The position numbers and the translations under genes are program-made. Source: Parelaphostrongylus tenuis (Eukaryota; Nematoda; Chromadorea; Rhabditida; Metastrongylidae). From it: DNA of 64,000 nucleotides. The stretch covers positions 274,602-338,601 of the forward strand of contig JAHQIW010000304.1 of assembly GCA_019055375.1 (NCBI GenBank), written 5' to 3'. This document shows positions 23,206 to 34,172 of this stretch, in pieces. The notes under the pieces are model-generated. The model made no database searches. It was not told where the DNA came from and was given only the letters and a program-made list of their open reading frames with translations. Within the stretch, counting starts at the first letter, position 1; each line of letters opens with the position of its first letter.

Positions 23206-24684
23206 GTTTCCAGTTTTGCACGCATCTCACCATTTATGTGACCATAATAAGGTTGGACACCAGCAGTTATATACTGTCGCAACCGATCTGTTCACTGCCG
23301 AAGTGTTGGTCATGGGTGATTGCCTTTTACTTCCTCAAGATAAGCAGCTTTTCTAAAATAATATCCTGTCGCCTAATTAAGGATTATTAATAAGTGTAAT
23401 AACACATTACTACTCTCCTATGCAACTAGGTGGCATTCCAAGGCGAACCTTCCGAATTGTTCGGATGCGAGCGCACTTTGGAAACGTTTGATACAAATAA
23501 AGTAGACAACCGGTCGCAGCAGAATACTGACTTGAATCAGTATACTTATGTTAAAATACGCTAACGGAAAAGATATTTTCGTCTAGTCCATACAGTTGTT
23601 TCTTCTCAGCTCTGAGGCTGCTTAGTACTCATTTATTCATGAGTTACATATTGCCCGAGTAAATTACTCGAATCAGTAGCCGTAGTAAAGTCGTCCTTAC
23701 TACCACATTGTATAATATTAAGTTTTCCACAAAGTATTATGCATTAAGTTGTTACTGTGCAAATCTGCAAAATTTGGGAATTTGTCCTTTACAGATCTAC
23801 AGTCACAGAAACAGTTTGAGAATTTGTTTGATATTGTTACTTATTTTTCGGAAGCCGAACCGTGCGGTGATTTTTACATGCGGATATTTGAGTAGTCAAG
23901 TATTTACAAAAAAAAGTTTTATTTCAATTCAAAGAGCGACTGATAGTTTGATTTCCACCCGTTAATGACATTTGTTTAGCATGAATGGGCGTACATCATG
24001 TTCAAGGCCGATAATAAGACAGAACCGGCTTTCCTCTGCGATTTTTTGTAACCACTTCATTGACGAAGAGGTTCGTTATTCGACACTTATCTACGTCAAA
24101 ACGACATTCATGTGAAAATGGCAGCAGAAGGCAATACGATGGGAGTCAACAAAAATCTCATGTTCAAAAATTCGTCCAAAGGCAGTAAAAAAGAGAATAA
24201 AAAAAACGAAACGAAAACACAACACAAAAGATGGAACGGTTTGAATGCGACTGTTAGGTGCACAAATATGACTTCGCCGTTTTTTTTTTGCTATAGTAAT
24301 AGTTGAAAAAGACGTACAAAATTTTTTTTGCTTGAGAGTGCGCTGAAAACGTTATTATATATGTTTCCATAGGCAAAGCATTTTATATAATGATTTCCAT
24401 AGGACTTTGAAAGTGACGACTTTTGTACCAGAAAAAATGCTATTTATTTCAAATATCCTATTTTGCAGCTTGAACTCGGTAATTTTAACTCATAATCAGA
24501 CAGTGCAACGTCGGGAAAGTGAGATGGGTAAGGTAAAGTTTTCTAAAACCTTCCACCTTAGTCCTTTTATGACGTATTTGATCGGTTCTGCAACAAGAAG
24601 TCGAGCGTTATCACGCACAAGATTTTAAAGTTTATACCGTTTCAATTCCTCAACATAATTTTTATAATGAAATTGCATGAACTC
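23206..24684. other. nothing recognised
   Basis: AT-rich with homopolymer runs; no supported exon or repeat. Confidence 0.4.
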
Positions 24685-24930
24685 GGTATCGTTCAATTGC
24701 GCATTTTCTTGCGAACATTTTGGTTAACAACGTGCCCACACATGCTTTGAGTTGGAGCTCGCTTCAATCTTATTAATCTTGTGTGCCGCTTCACTTGCTA
24801 TTTTTCCCCTACAAGCCATTCGTGCATGAGTCGCAAGCGCATTTGTTCCCACGACAGCTCCATCTTAAAACAACTATAGGTAAGCTGTGTACCAAAATAT
24901 TTGCGAAATATGCGTAATTGAACAATTTTA
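24685..24930. mobile_element. R-family inverted-repeat element, copy 2 (internally deleted)
   Basis: Shares gttcaattgcgcattttcttgcgaacattttgg on the left and gtgtaccaaaatatttgcgaaatatgcg on the right (inverted), plus interior blocks (ttaatcttgtgtgccgcttcac, cccacgacagctcc) with the 43-kb copy. It is only about 245 bp because the central block is missing. Confidence 0.65.
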
Positions 24931-25454
24931 AAATCAAGTCATTTTAATTACTTTTGGTTAATAAATCTGCAAAGTAGTGCTCTCGCAAATGGCGCTTTTC
25001 GGGTACAAAAGCCGTCATCTTCAAAGTTTTACAAAAGCCATCACACGAAATATTTTATGTATAAAAACCACATAAATAAGTAGCGTTTTTATAGCGTATT
25101 TGAACAAAAAAAAAAAAAGAATTTGGATATCTCTGCTTCTACCGTTATTACAGCAAAAAAAAAAAACAGCGGAGTCATACTTGTACATCTAATAGGTAAT
25201 ATAATAAACGGAACTTCGAAGAATGAATTTCAAATGAACTGAATGTGCAAAGAAAATGATCTAAAAGGAAACTCTTGATAGCCTGTAATAAGATTTTCCA
25301 ATGTGTTCCTACTATTTCGATAGATAGACGTGACAGAGAATCTCAAGAAAGTCACTACGGAAAATCCGGTGATCTCTGTAAAAGGATGGTGTGATATTCC
25401 TTGATTTGTGACTAGGATCTAACCAGAATAGCAATATGAATGAATTCCTTTTTA
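24931..25454. other. nothing recognised
   Basis: AT-rich spacer with poly-A runs. Confidence 0.4.
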
Positions 25455-25662
25455 TTCGGCCGATTTTAGCGGTGGCATGATGTTATAGATATACCCAGTG
25501 ATACAGAGTGATGTGCAAAAACTTTTACGTCAGGCGCGACTAAAATCTACAACTCACCCTATCCTATGGCACGTGTTCGAACCGTTCTACTGGCACCAGT
25601 TTACCGTCACTCTTCCTACTCTATAACGCGTCTATCTGTCAGCAACTAACCGTCAAAGTTGA
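25455..25662. mobile_element. T-family element, left arm only
   Basis: Carries the extended T terminal sequence (tagcggtggcatgatgttatagatatacccagtgat) followed by the tRNA-like arm (acagagtgatgtgcaaaaac..acgtcaggcg) and the conserved stem aacgcgtctatctgtcagcaactaacc. Interrupted by the P hairpin that follows. Confidence 0.65.
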
Positions 25663-26192
25663 TCCAAGGCATCGACTGTTTATAAAACCTCGCAATAAAC
25701 ATTCAATATAATTTTCAAAGAATGTTTAGAGCCTTACTCGAGATTTATATGTCAGAGCCAAACATGTGTGCTTCGAAGTTCTCGCCCTCCTCATCAGTGG
25801 CCCACGCCCCCCTCTAAGCCCTGCACTGTAGCAGGGAGAGGCGAATGTGGTGACGGCACAATGCACAATAACATTGTGCCATCACCACTTTTCAGTCGAT
25901 GGATCGTGGCTGGTAAAACAAGTTATTGCGAGGTTCTAAAAACAGTCGATACCTTGAATCAATTCTGTTCTACCACCCACGATCCATCGACTGAAAAGTG
26001 GTGACGGCACAATGTCACTGTACATTGCCCCGTCACCACATTCGCGTCCCCGCCCCACCCCCTTGCTACAGTGCAGGGCTTAATGAGGGTGTGAGCCACT
26101 GATGAGGAGGGCGAGACCTCCGAAACACGCATGTATGGCTCTGATATACCAACCACGGGTGAGGCTTTAAACATTCTTGAAAATTATATTGA
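25661..26192. mobile_element. P-family palindrome with a nested second inverted repeat
   Basis: Two GC-rich arms of about 200-240 bp (25,704-25,905 and 25,970-26,192) are inverted copies, e.g. cgccctcctcatcagtggc against gccactgatgaggagggcg. The unit immediately left of the first arm (25,661-25,702) is repeated inverted in the centre (25,918-25,965). The order is thus X, arm, X-inverted, arm-inverted. No coding capacity. A half copy lies at 40,985-41,250. Confidence 0.8.
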
Positions 26193-26287
26193 CCGTCATT
26201 GGTTTGGCCCAGGTAGTCTGATTGACATTAAACTCAGTCACGCCGGTATATATTGGGTATTGAATTGTCAAATAGAATTCTTCTACA

Positions 26288-26575
26288 TTTAACCGTTTTT
26301 AACGGTGGTATGATGTTATACATATAGCCAGTGATACCGACTGGGCCGACCAAGTGGGCGAAACTTTTGACGGTCGGTTGCTGAGAAATAGATGCGTTGT
26401 AGCGCAGAAAAAGTAGTGGCAAAACGGCCATCAGTAGTGCAACGATTCGAGCACGCGCCCGAATAGGGTGAGATGATGTCCAGGTTCCACCTGACGCAAA
26501 TGTTTTTGCACATTATTCCACATCACTAGAGTATTTTATAATATCCTACTACCTCTAAAAGCGGCTGAATTAATT
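26288..26575. mobile_element. T-family tRNA-like hairpin element, copy 4
   Basis: Begins with the extended terminal text (ccgtttttaacggtggtatgatgttatacatata). The left tRNA-like arm is largely deleted. The right arm has cagtagtgcaacgattcgagcacgcg..tgtccaggttccacctgacgc and ends in tgcacattattccacatcact. Confidence 0.65.
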
Positions 26576-26659
26576 TTTTTTTGTATTTAATCGACAGTTT
26601 AAGAGATGCAGATGCTACTACGGTAGCGTAGTCCTTACGGAAATGTCTTCTTAGTAACT

Positions 26660-26836
26660 ACCCACTTGACTCTGATAACATATTAGAGTCTTTTATGAGG
26701 TCTGTTATGGAATTATACGGTGCAGGACATGTTTTTGGCATTACAGCCTCGTCAGTTGCATCGTGCCTTTCTGCTCAGAACTGCATAGTACTGAACAGAC
26801 CTCATGAAACGCTCAAAATACGCTGTCAGATTATAC
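26660..26836. mobile_element. M-family element, compact copy 3
   Basis: Left (tatgaggtctgttatggaattatacggtgcagg) and right (gtactgaacagacctcatgaaacgctcaaaatacgctgtcagatta) parts are inverted. The middle keeps only the ttacagcctcgtcagttgc block. Confidence 0.65.
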
Positions 26837-27412
26837 CTTTACTTCGAGTTTTTTCTCAAGATCACGCTCAAATTTCAATAGATCTTTTCATCATTATCTG
26901 AGCCAACGGTCTGGTAATGGGCTCCTGTACAGCTCGATGCACGTGTTTCCACCTTGCAGCCTCGCCAGTCGGGCAGAACCCGTCGTATTTCAATTTTTTT
27001 CTAGCCAATCCTCTTGTAGGTGCTCCAGTCCCTACACTAAGAGGTATTGAAGACGAACGACCACATGACAAGCTGGCTCAAATAATAATGAAGAGATCCA
27101 ATGAAATCGAGCGTGGTCTCAATAAAACACTTGAAATAAAGGTATAATATGATAAAAATGCCAGCCAAAGAGCAATCGAGTGTACAACACTGGGTTCGGC
27201 AATATTTTCACTTAACTTACACTGTTAAGCGTTCATCTTTGATACCTCTTAGTGTAGGGATTGAAGCACCCACGAGAGGATTGGCTAAAAAAAGATTGAA
27301 AGACGACGGACGGGTTCTGCCCGACTGACGAGACTTTAAGGTCAAAACACGTGCATCGGGCTGTACAAGAGCCCATGACCAGACCACATGACATGTTGGC
27401 TCAAATAATAAC
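26837..27412. mobile_element. Q-family inverted-repeat element, copy 1
   Basis: The arms (tcattatctgagccaacggtctggtaatggg..gtacagc.. and ..gctgtacaagagcccatgaccagaccacatgacatgttggctcaaataat) are inverted, with a matching inner pair around ccctacactaagaggt. A second copy of the arm end with its flank (gagcgtggtctcaataaaacac) sits in the centre, so this is a composite of two units. No coding capacity. Confidence 0.7.
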
Positions 27413-28199
27413 GAACAGGTTTGTTGTCAGATTATATTATTTTAAGCGACGTCTCAAAAACATTCGAAAAGAAAGGTTTTCTCATTTGATTGCTTACAAA
27501 AATTGTTGTTTTTGAAGAGTTCATTTTGTGGGCAAAGGACTATTGCAATAAAAAAAAAGAGAACTATCAAGAGTGTGGCCAGTGAAGAGGCGCAGAATGT
27601 CTCTACTAAAACACTGAAATCTCACTCATGGATTGCACTTTTGGCTTTCCAACAGGACGATAGATCGCTGATGAGACATTTTTGGAGAGGCTTCGTATCG
27701 AAGTGATGCAGAGTACAGCCAATCTGGAGCACCTAGGCTTTTACAACTGCATTTTATGAAGTATGAAATGCTCGGAAGAAATCTCCGGAAAAATTTTTTG
27801 GCAAAAAAAAATATGACCACCGGAAAAAAAATGTGAAGTGACACACTTTTTTCTTCAATTTACCGCAACCATAAGTAATGTTTTCAAATTTATTTTGCAA
27901 ACTATCTAGTACACGGAGTTAATAACTTATAATTGTACGTGTAAAAACTTTGTTTAAAAAATGCAACTTCAACATTCGCCGATAAAAGTGGCCATAGATC
28001 GTGGATGACAGGTGAGGATGTTTTCATAACCTTCTTCTTTTCATCGAGCCTTCAGTTATTCTTCACAGCCTCCAATAGGTCGTCTATTCTGAAAGTACCT
28101 CTATTATCGGCTGCTCTTTTACATATAATCTGATAAAGATATGACATGTTATGAGTCGTAGGTCTAGTGCTATAAAGGCGCCTATTTCGTCCTGTTGGG
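27413..28199. other. nothing recognised
   Basis: No supported exon or repeat. Confidence 0.4.
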
Positions 28200-31100
28200 A
28201 CTCATCAGTAGCACCCTCCCTCGGTTCCGTCAGGTAATACCATCGTCCGACTTGAGGTGATTTGTTCTTACTCGGCGCCGATTCCTTAGAGGATTATTTA
28301 GCCACAAGGGATCGAAGTAAAGGGGGTCGATGTTCTTCCTGCAGAGCGCTTGATATCCCAAGGAATCCAGCTGCGAGCGGCTCTCGCCCACTGGTTGTCA
28401 TTGGAGCGCATTACATGTCCGGCTCACCTTATTTTCGATATCCTGGAGTGTAGAACCGTCTCTGATGTTTGACCATTGACCTAGGTCGAACTTCGGATCC
28501 TTTCTCTCATTTGCGAGATACGGGATACTCCTAGCATCGACCTTTCGACGGCGCGTTTGATAACTCCAAGTGATGTTTCATCCTGCTTACGCAGCGACCA
28601 GGTTTCTGCTGCATACGTTAGGGCAGGGATAATTGTCGAGTCGAAAAGGTGGGCGCGGAGTCGGATGTTCTTTGTCCTCTTCACTATATCTTCGATTCTC
28701 TTAAACGTTCCCCAAGCCGTTCGTTTCCTCCTGCTCAACTCTGGAGCTAGGTCGTTGACCATGTTGATTTCACGACCTAGATAGACGTAACTAGAGCATT
28801 CGGAAATTTCCGTTCCGTTGAGCGTGAATGGGGCATTCAAAATCCATCCGTTCCTCATAAAAATCGTTTTCGTTAGATTTAGTTGAAGACCAATCTTTCC
28901 ACAGGCGTTATCGAAATCGGTCAACATTCGTTCCGCTTGGCTGATGTACGGTGTTATGAGATCGATGTCGTCAGCAAAGCGAAGATGGTTCAATTATCGG
29001 CTGTCAATATGCACTCCCATATCGCCCCATTCTAATGTTCGCATGACGTTTTGTAGGGTGGCAGTGAACTGTTGTGGAGAAATTGTATCGCCTTGTCGAA
29101 CCCCTCTTCTTACGTCAATGGTGATATTGTTGTAGAATGGAGATATTCCGGTCGCGAAATTTTTTAAAGCTCACGAAGGATTATTATGTACCGAGTAGGG
29201 ACGCCCTGGTTATCCAGAGCCTCTATAACCGCTTCTGTTTCCACTGAATTGAAAGCTTTCTTCAGACCGATGAAAGTGAGACAGAGTGTTTGCTTGTATT
29301 CTCGTGAAACTTCAATGAATCTTGCAATCGTGTGGATGAGGTCTATGGTTTTGAATCCTTTTCGGAACTTTGCTTGTTCGCATGGCTGTCCTTCGTCCAG
29401 TGTCCTGTGAATCCTGTTTAGGATGACTCGAGTAAAGAGTTTATAGACAACGGACAGCAAGCAGATTGGGCGATAATTGCATATGTCGTGAAGGTCTCCC
29501 TTTTTGAACAACAATACGGTCTTGCTGGTTTTCCATTGAATAGGGACCTTGCATTCTGACAGGTAGCGAGTGAAGAGCCGAGCCAGGGTGTTGATGAGAA
29601 CTGGCGGCAGATTCTTCAGATGTTCTGATCTAATTCTGTCTGAACCGGGTCTTGTTCTGTTCTTCACCGACGATATAGCATGTCGAATTTTGGAAGAGAG
29701 GACTTTTGGAACGACAGATTCTCCTTTTTCAATACTTATCGCGGTAGCAGGAATAGGCTAGCGAAGAGATCCAAGTAGTACTGGTAAATGACTTTCTCCA
29801 TTGCTCTTCTGGAAACTGCAAGTGTCCCGTCCGGTTACCATCTTGGTCTTATAATTGGAGAAGTCTCGCTGGGCTTCGCGAATGCTCTTCACAGCTTCTG
29901 CGGCTTATGCCATAGCTGCTGCTCTTCTCTCTTTGAGGTCTTCTTTTATCGCTTCTCTGCAGCGTTTCGCAAGTTCAGACGTAAGGTTTCAGTTGCCTGT
30001 AGCTCGTGCGATTCCGCGTTGCCGTATCAGCTCGAGCGTCTGCAGAGGCAAGCGTCTCTTCGTGACCTTAGGACTCTCGGCTTTCATAGCGCTAAGGTGA
30101 AGATATTCAACGAGTCTATCGTATTCTCCGTGGATGTTGTCGAAATGATATCCTCCCAAGAGCCGACTAAAGACTTGATTACATCCCACTTTATAATAGT
30201 TCTGGGACTTCGTTGTTTGAATTTAGCGGCTTTCTCTCCTCTCCTCGAAAAACGAAACGTTGCTCGAAGGAGGCGATGGTCTGATATTGTGTAGAACTGA
30301 GGAACAACAGCGAAATCGGTCAAGCAAAACCTTCGATTTACTAAGATGTGATCTATTTCGTTATGGTACTCTCCATTGGGAGACTCCCACGTCCATCGCT
30401 GAGAGAGAGGCTTTTGGAATTGCGAGTTACCATGGATGGTCTGGGTCGTCACGATAAACTCACATAGCCTCTCATCCTGTTCATTCCATTCTAGTCCGTG
30501 AGTCCCTATGTGACGTTCTTCACACGTTCTTCTAGGTCCAATTTTTGCGTTAAAATCTCCGACAATGACCTTGAAGAATGTATGATCTTCTCGAAGAATT
30601 TGTCGAGGTCCATATATAACGCTTCGACTTCGTCTTCGTCATAGCTTGATGTTGGTGCGTAAGCAACGAAGATGGTCAAAGCCGGCATAGAACAACATCC
30701 TTTCAGCCGCAATCGTCTGATAATGGTTGCTAGTTGTTTGAACGATACGGATGTTCGCTGTCAAATTCGGTTTGAGGAAGACGCCAACGCCGCCGATACC
30801 TCTGCGATCGCATGTACCAACGAACAGTTCTTCTCCGGTGTCATAGACAGCGTGAAAAGGATGGTGCCTTCTCGTCTCAGCCAGGCCAATGACGTCGTAC
30901 CTTATTCTTCTTGCTTGAATCAATAGATCTTCTGCAGCGGATTCGTGAGCAAGGGTTTTTGTATTGTAGGTACAGATCGTCATTTTAGTCCCTTTCAATT
31001 TTGGCAGCCTAGTTTGGCCCTGAGATTTTAGCAGCCTCTCCGCACTCGTCCTACTTGGCGCTGCCGTACCCGGGTCTCTTTCGGGGTCAGGGGAATGAGG

Positions 31101-31620
31101 CCCATATTTGTTGCTGTTTTTGGCATTTTGATACCCAACGTATAGCCTGGCAGGCTCTAAAACGTGGGAACTGGGTACTCACGAGTAGCTTGCCAGTCTC
31201 TCTCGGAGGAGCGGGAGGAGCTTATTTGTTGAAGGCGACTTCTAACGGCCTCTAATGTACTTCCCAGCCGCTTAATTGCAGGCTTTTGGCCGACTTGTCT
31301 CGTAGAAATAGAGTTTTTGTCAAGTCGGCGCTGCGCAAGCAGGGGTGCTCTCCCCTGAATCCACCTGCGTCTCTGGGAAGCACACGGTCGCTTTTAGTTC
31401 GCGTTTATTCCCCTATCCACTACTGGGGACGCGCCACGTGCCCTCGCGACTAACCGGGTGGGATCCCTCGAAGAGCAAGGTCCGTGGAAAGTTTGAATGA
31501 GAGCAAAATATACGTTCTTACCGAAGATCTTCAGCAGGGTGGAGATAACGGAAAAGCCAAAAGCTAAATTCGCCCGATGGAATCCAAACCACCTCACTGA
31601 TCTTTGAGTTCGAACGTAAT
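28200..31620 (-). pseudogene. RTE-type non-LTR retrotransposon with endonuclease and reverse transcriptase, frameshifted (copy 2)
   Basis: The fullest retrotransposon in the window, copied through RNA by target-primed reverse transcription. On the minus strand, a GC-rich 5' leader (about 31,620-31,000) is followed by an APE-type endonuclease (about 31,000-30,080) with CTYNTKTL, LAETRRHHPF (catalytic Glu), RGIGGVGV, FVAYAPTSS and the C-terminal SDHRLLR motif. A linker leads into the reverse transcriptase (29,667-28,481) with LKNLPPVLINTL, NYRPICLLSVVYKL, LKKAFNSVETEAVIEAL and the FADD box (LRFADDIDLI). At least four frameshifts or stops break the single ORF (near 30,720, 30,580, 29,165 and 28,990). 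The 3' end differs from the other copies and its limit is uncertain. Confidence 0.92.
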
Positions 31621-31689
31621 TCAATTATTCGGCGAATAGAAAAATTGAAGACTTTGTAGACTTACGTGGTGGAGCTTTTACTCGCTCTA

Positions 31690-32900
31690 TTGCTTGATTA
31701 TGTATGTAATAGTACTTTTTGTTAGTACTAGTATTATTCTCTGTCATCCAACCACATCTACGGAGCTTCCTCTTTGAGGAATCTCTGCTCGCTTAGTTGT
31801 GATGGTACGTGACGGGTCCCTAGGAGCTGGATAGAGGATTTGATTGCAAACCAGAGGCGAACCTGTGCTTCCCAAAGACTCCGACTGTTTCAAGAAATGA
31901 ACTCCTTGTTTTTGCATCGCCGATATAGTTGACCTTTGTCTCTACTAGTCGGACTGACCAAAAGTCTGCAATCATGCCACTGGGAACTACGGAAGGGGAG
32001 GTGGGGGGGGGGGGGGAGTTTGAAGTTGTTAGAAGCTCTTCTCCGGGAGAAACTGGCAAGCTAACCGTGATTCCATTTGTCTCTCAGAGCTCAGCAAGAT
32101 ATGTATGGGGAATTAAATGCTGAACACAGTTGGATTGAAAACGGGTCTCGTATCTCAAACCCTCATAAGAATCAGCTCCGGGTGAGACGAAATCGAAGAG
32201 ATTGCCATATCGCAACGAAATGTAGTGAGAGCCTGCACCTATAATGCACATGGACTTGCAAACATATCCTTTGTAGAGGATTTACCAATGCAAGCAAAAT
32301 GGATAAGGTGCGACGTCGTGAGCTGGAACGAGGAGATGCCACCCATTTTACTCTGTCTTTGACACCTGATACGCATCGAATCTTGGAACATACTATGGCG
32401 GGATGTCTGCGGCGTTGGCGATCTCGTCAAAACGAGTTTGACTATGAACATTGATTCATTAGAACTCTGACAACCCTGATCGAGCGATTGCGATTACAAC
32501 GATGAGGTTTAATGTCGACTTGGCCCGTCTTTTTTGCATACGCATCAATATCAGTCTATGATAAAGACAATGTCGAAGCGTTCTTTATGGACCTCAAAAA
32601 TGTCTTCAGAAAGAACCATGCGACTTTCTTCGACCATCTCTTCAAGATCATCGCTAGAGATTTTGACGCGAGAACTGGGTTCAAAAGAACGCCTGAAGAA
32701 CTTCACATTGGGACCCACGGAAAAGAATGAAACAAGCAGGTCAAAGGCCGTCTGTATTTGAGTAACAACCACAGCTCCATGGTCACTCACATTCTCAAAA
32801 GCCTCACTCTGAGCGGTGGACATGGAACTACTCCAGTGGCGGGTATTACAACGACATAGATTACATCTAAGTACTAGATTGGAAATAAAATTCCGGGACA
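31690..32900 (+). pseudogene. RTE-type retrotransposon, diverged 5' leader and endonuclease fragment (copy 4)
   Basis: Plus-strand relic lying head to head with copy 2. Its leader (31,690-32,190) aligns by eye with the copy 2 leader (e.g. ctggatagaggatttg.., gtgcttcccaaagactc, agaaactggcaagcta). The endonuclease remnant follows, with CTYNAHGL (frame 1), FAYASISVYDKDNVEAFFMDL (32,521 on), then DFDARTGFKRTPEELHIGTHG. It is riddled with stops, and no RT part follows. A 14-base G run interrupts the leader at 32,003-32,016. Confidence 0.75.
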
Positions 32901-32956
32901 CTTGTAAAACATTTAAATCTTTTGCATGAATTCCAAGCAAAAACAATTATAACTAT

Positions 32957-33480
32957 TATCCTTTCATCATTATTTGAGCCAACATGTCATGTGGTCTGGT
33001 AAGGGCTCTTGTACAGCCCGAGACACGTGTTTCGTCCTTACAGACTCATCAGCCGGGCAGACCACATGAGATGTTCGCTCAAATAATGATGAAAGGATAT
33101 ATTGAAATTTGAGCGTGGTCTAAACAAAGCACTCGAGATAAAGGTATAATTATGATAATGATAAAAGTACCAGCCAATGAGCAATCGAGTGCACAACACT
33201 CGGTGTTAGGTGGATGTTTCACCTGACGTAGAGTGCAAAGAGTACGTCGTCGACAACTATATATATAAGGAGTGCGACGCTCCCGAGAGAACTGGCTATG
33301 AAAAGATCGACAGACGACGGGTTCTGCCCGGCTGATGAGTCTGCAAGAACGAAACACGTGTCTCGGGCTGTACAAGAGCCCTTACCAGACCACATGACAT
33401 GTTGGCTCAAATAATGATGAAAGGATATATTGAAATTTGAGCGTGGTCTAAACAAAGCACTAGAGATAAAGGTATAATTA
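32957..33480. mobile_element. Q-family composite: mini-hairpin plus second unit, with a 73-bp direct repeat
   Basis: 32,957-33,100 is a deleted hairpin (tcatcattatttgagccaac..gctcaaataatgatga). 33,101-33,480 is a further unit with the complementary right arm (gtacaagagcccttaccagaccacatgacatg). The text starting caaataatgatgaaaggatat and running about 73 bp occurs twice in direct orientation (33,079-33,150 and 33,409-33,480), once after each right arm. Confidence 0.7.
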
Positions 33481-34172
33481 TAACTATTCCTTAAAATAAA
33501 GGTCATTGTTTTCTACGATTTCTGCCATCGGGCCGCCAAGTTTCGGACTGGTCGAAAACCAATCCTTTGATTTGTAAGAAAATGACGCTTCTTCTGATTA
33601 TATTCATGCAATATGACAAATTTAATGAATATCTTCTGTACAGAATATAAGCAATGAAAAGGATGTACAACAATTGATAGTTTTCGGAAAAACCACGTTA
33701 ATTTCAAACCTTCATAAACAGCTACACATGCCGACTACGCAGAGCAAGATATTGTACAGATCATTAAAGTTTATGTCAGACCAAATGATAACACTCAAAT
33801 GAAAAGTGAGTTATGTTAAGCAATAGCAAAGCTTCTAACATTCTGCTATGCAACATCACAAATTTGACCTTCATTGAATAGGGTTAATTAGGTCTACAGT
33901 TCCAAAACAGAAACTACTAACCTAGTGATGTCTAAAGTGCATTTGATGAACTACTAAACAACTACTTTGCAAAAAGAAAAAGAAAGCATTTGAACATTGA
34001 CAGTCAGTTATCAGTTTTCCAGATTAGTCATCGAAATACGAAAATTCGAAGGCGGCGAACTGAATATGCACACTCTAAATGAATAGAGTCGCAAACGTGT
34101 GAAGCGGTGTCTAATCCGCGCATGCAGGTGCCAAGCCTCACGTCCGTGAATTATCGTACGTTTTACGACTTT
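33481..34172. other. 3' flank of the WDR-23-like gene, shared with the duplicate
   Basis: Downstream flank. 33,940-34,060 resembles 52,180-52,270 (gctactaaacaa..cttgaacatt..cagtttcca-type text), so the gene duplication includes the downstream region. No independent gene. Confidence 0.5.

Noticed and set aside
23044..23390. Several overlapping open frames rich in Tyr, Ile and His
   Set aside because: Produced by the TATACA/TATG microsatellite, which lacks stops in many frames.
29788..30294. 168-codon plus-strand open frame
   Set aside because: Antisense to the RTE endonuclease and linker; the minus-strand frames carry the recognisable motifs.
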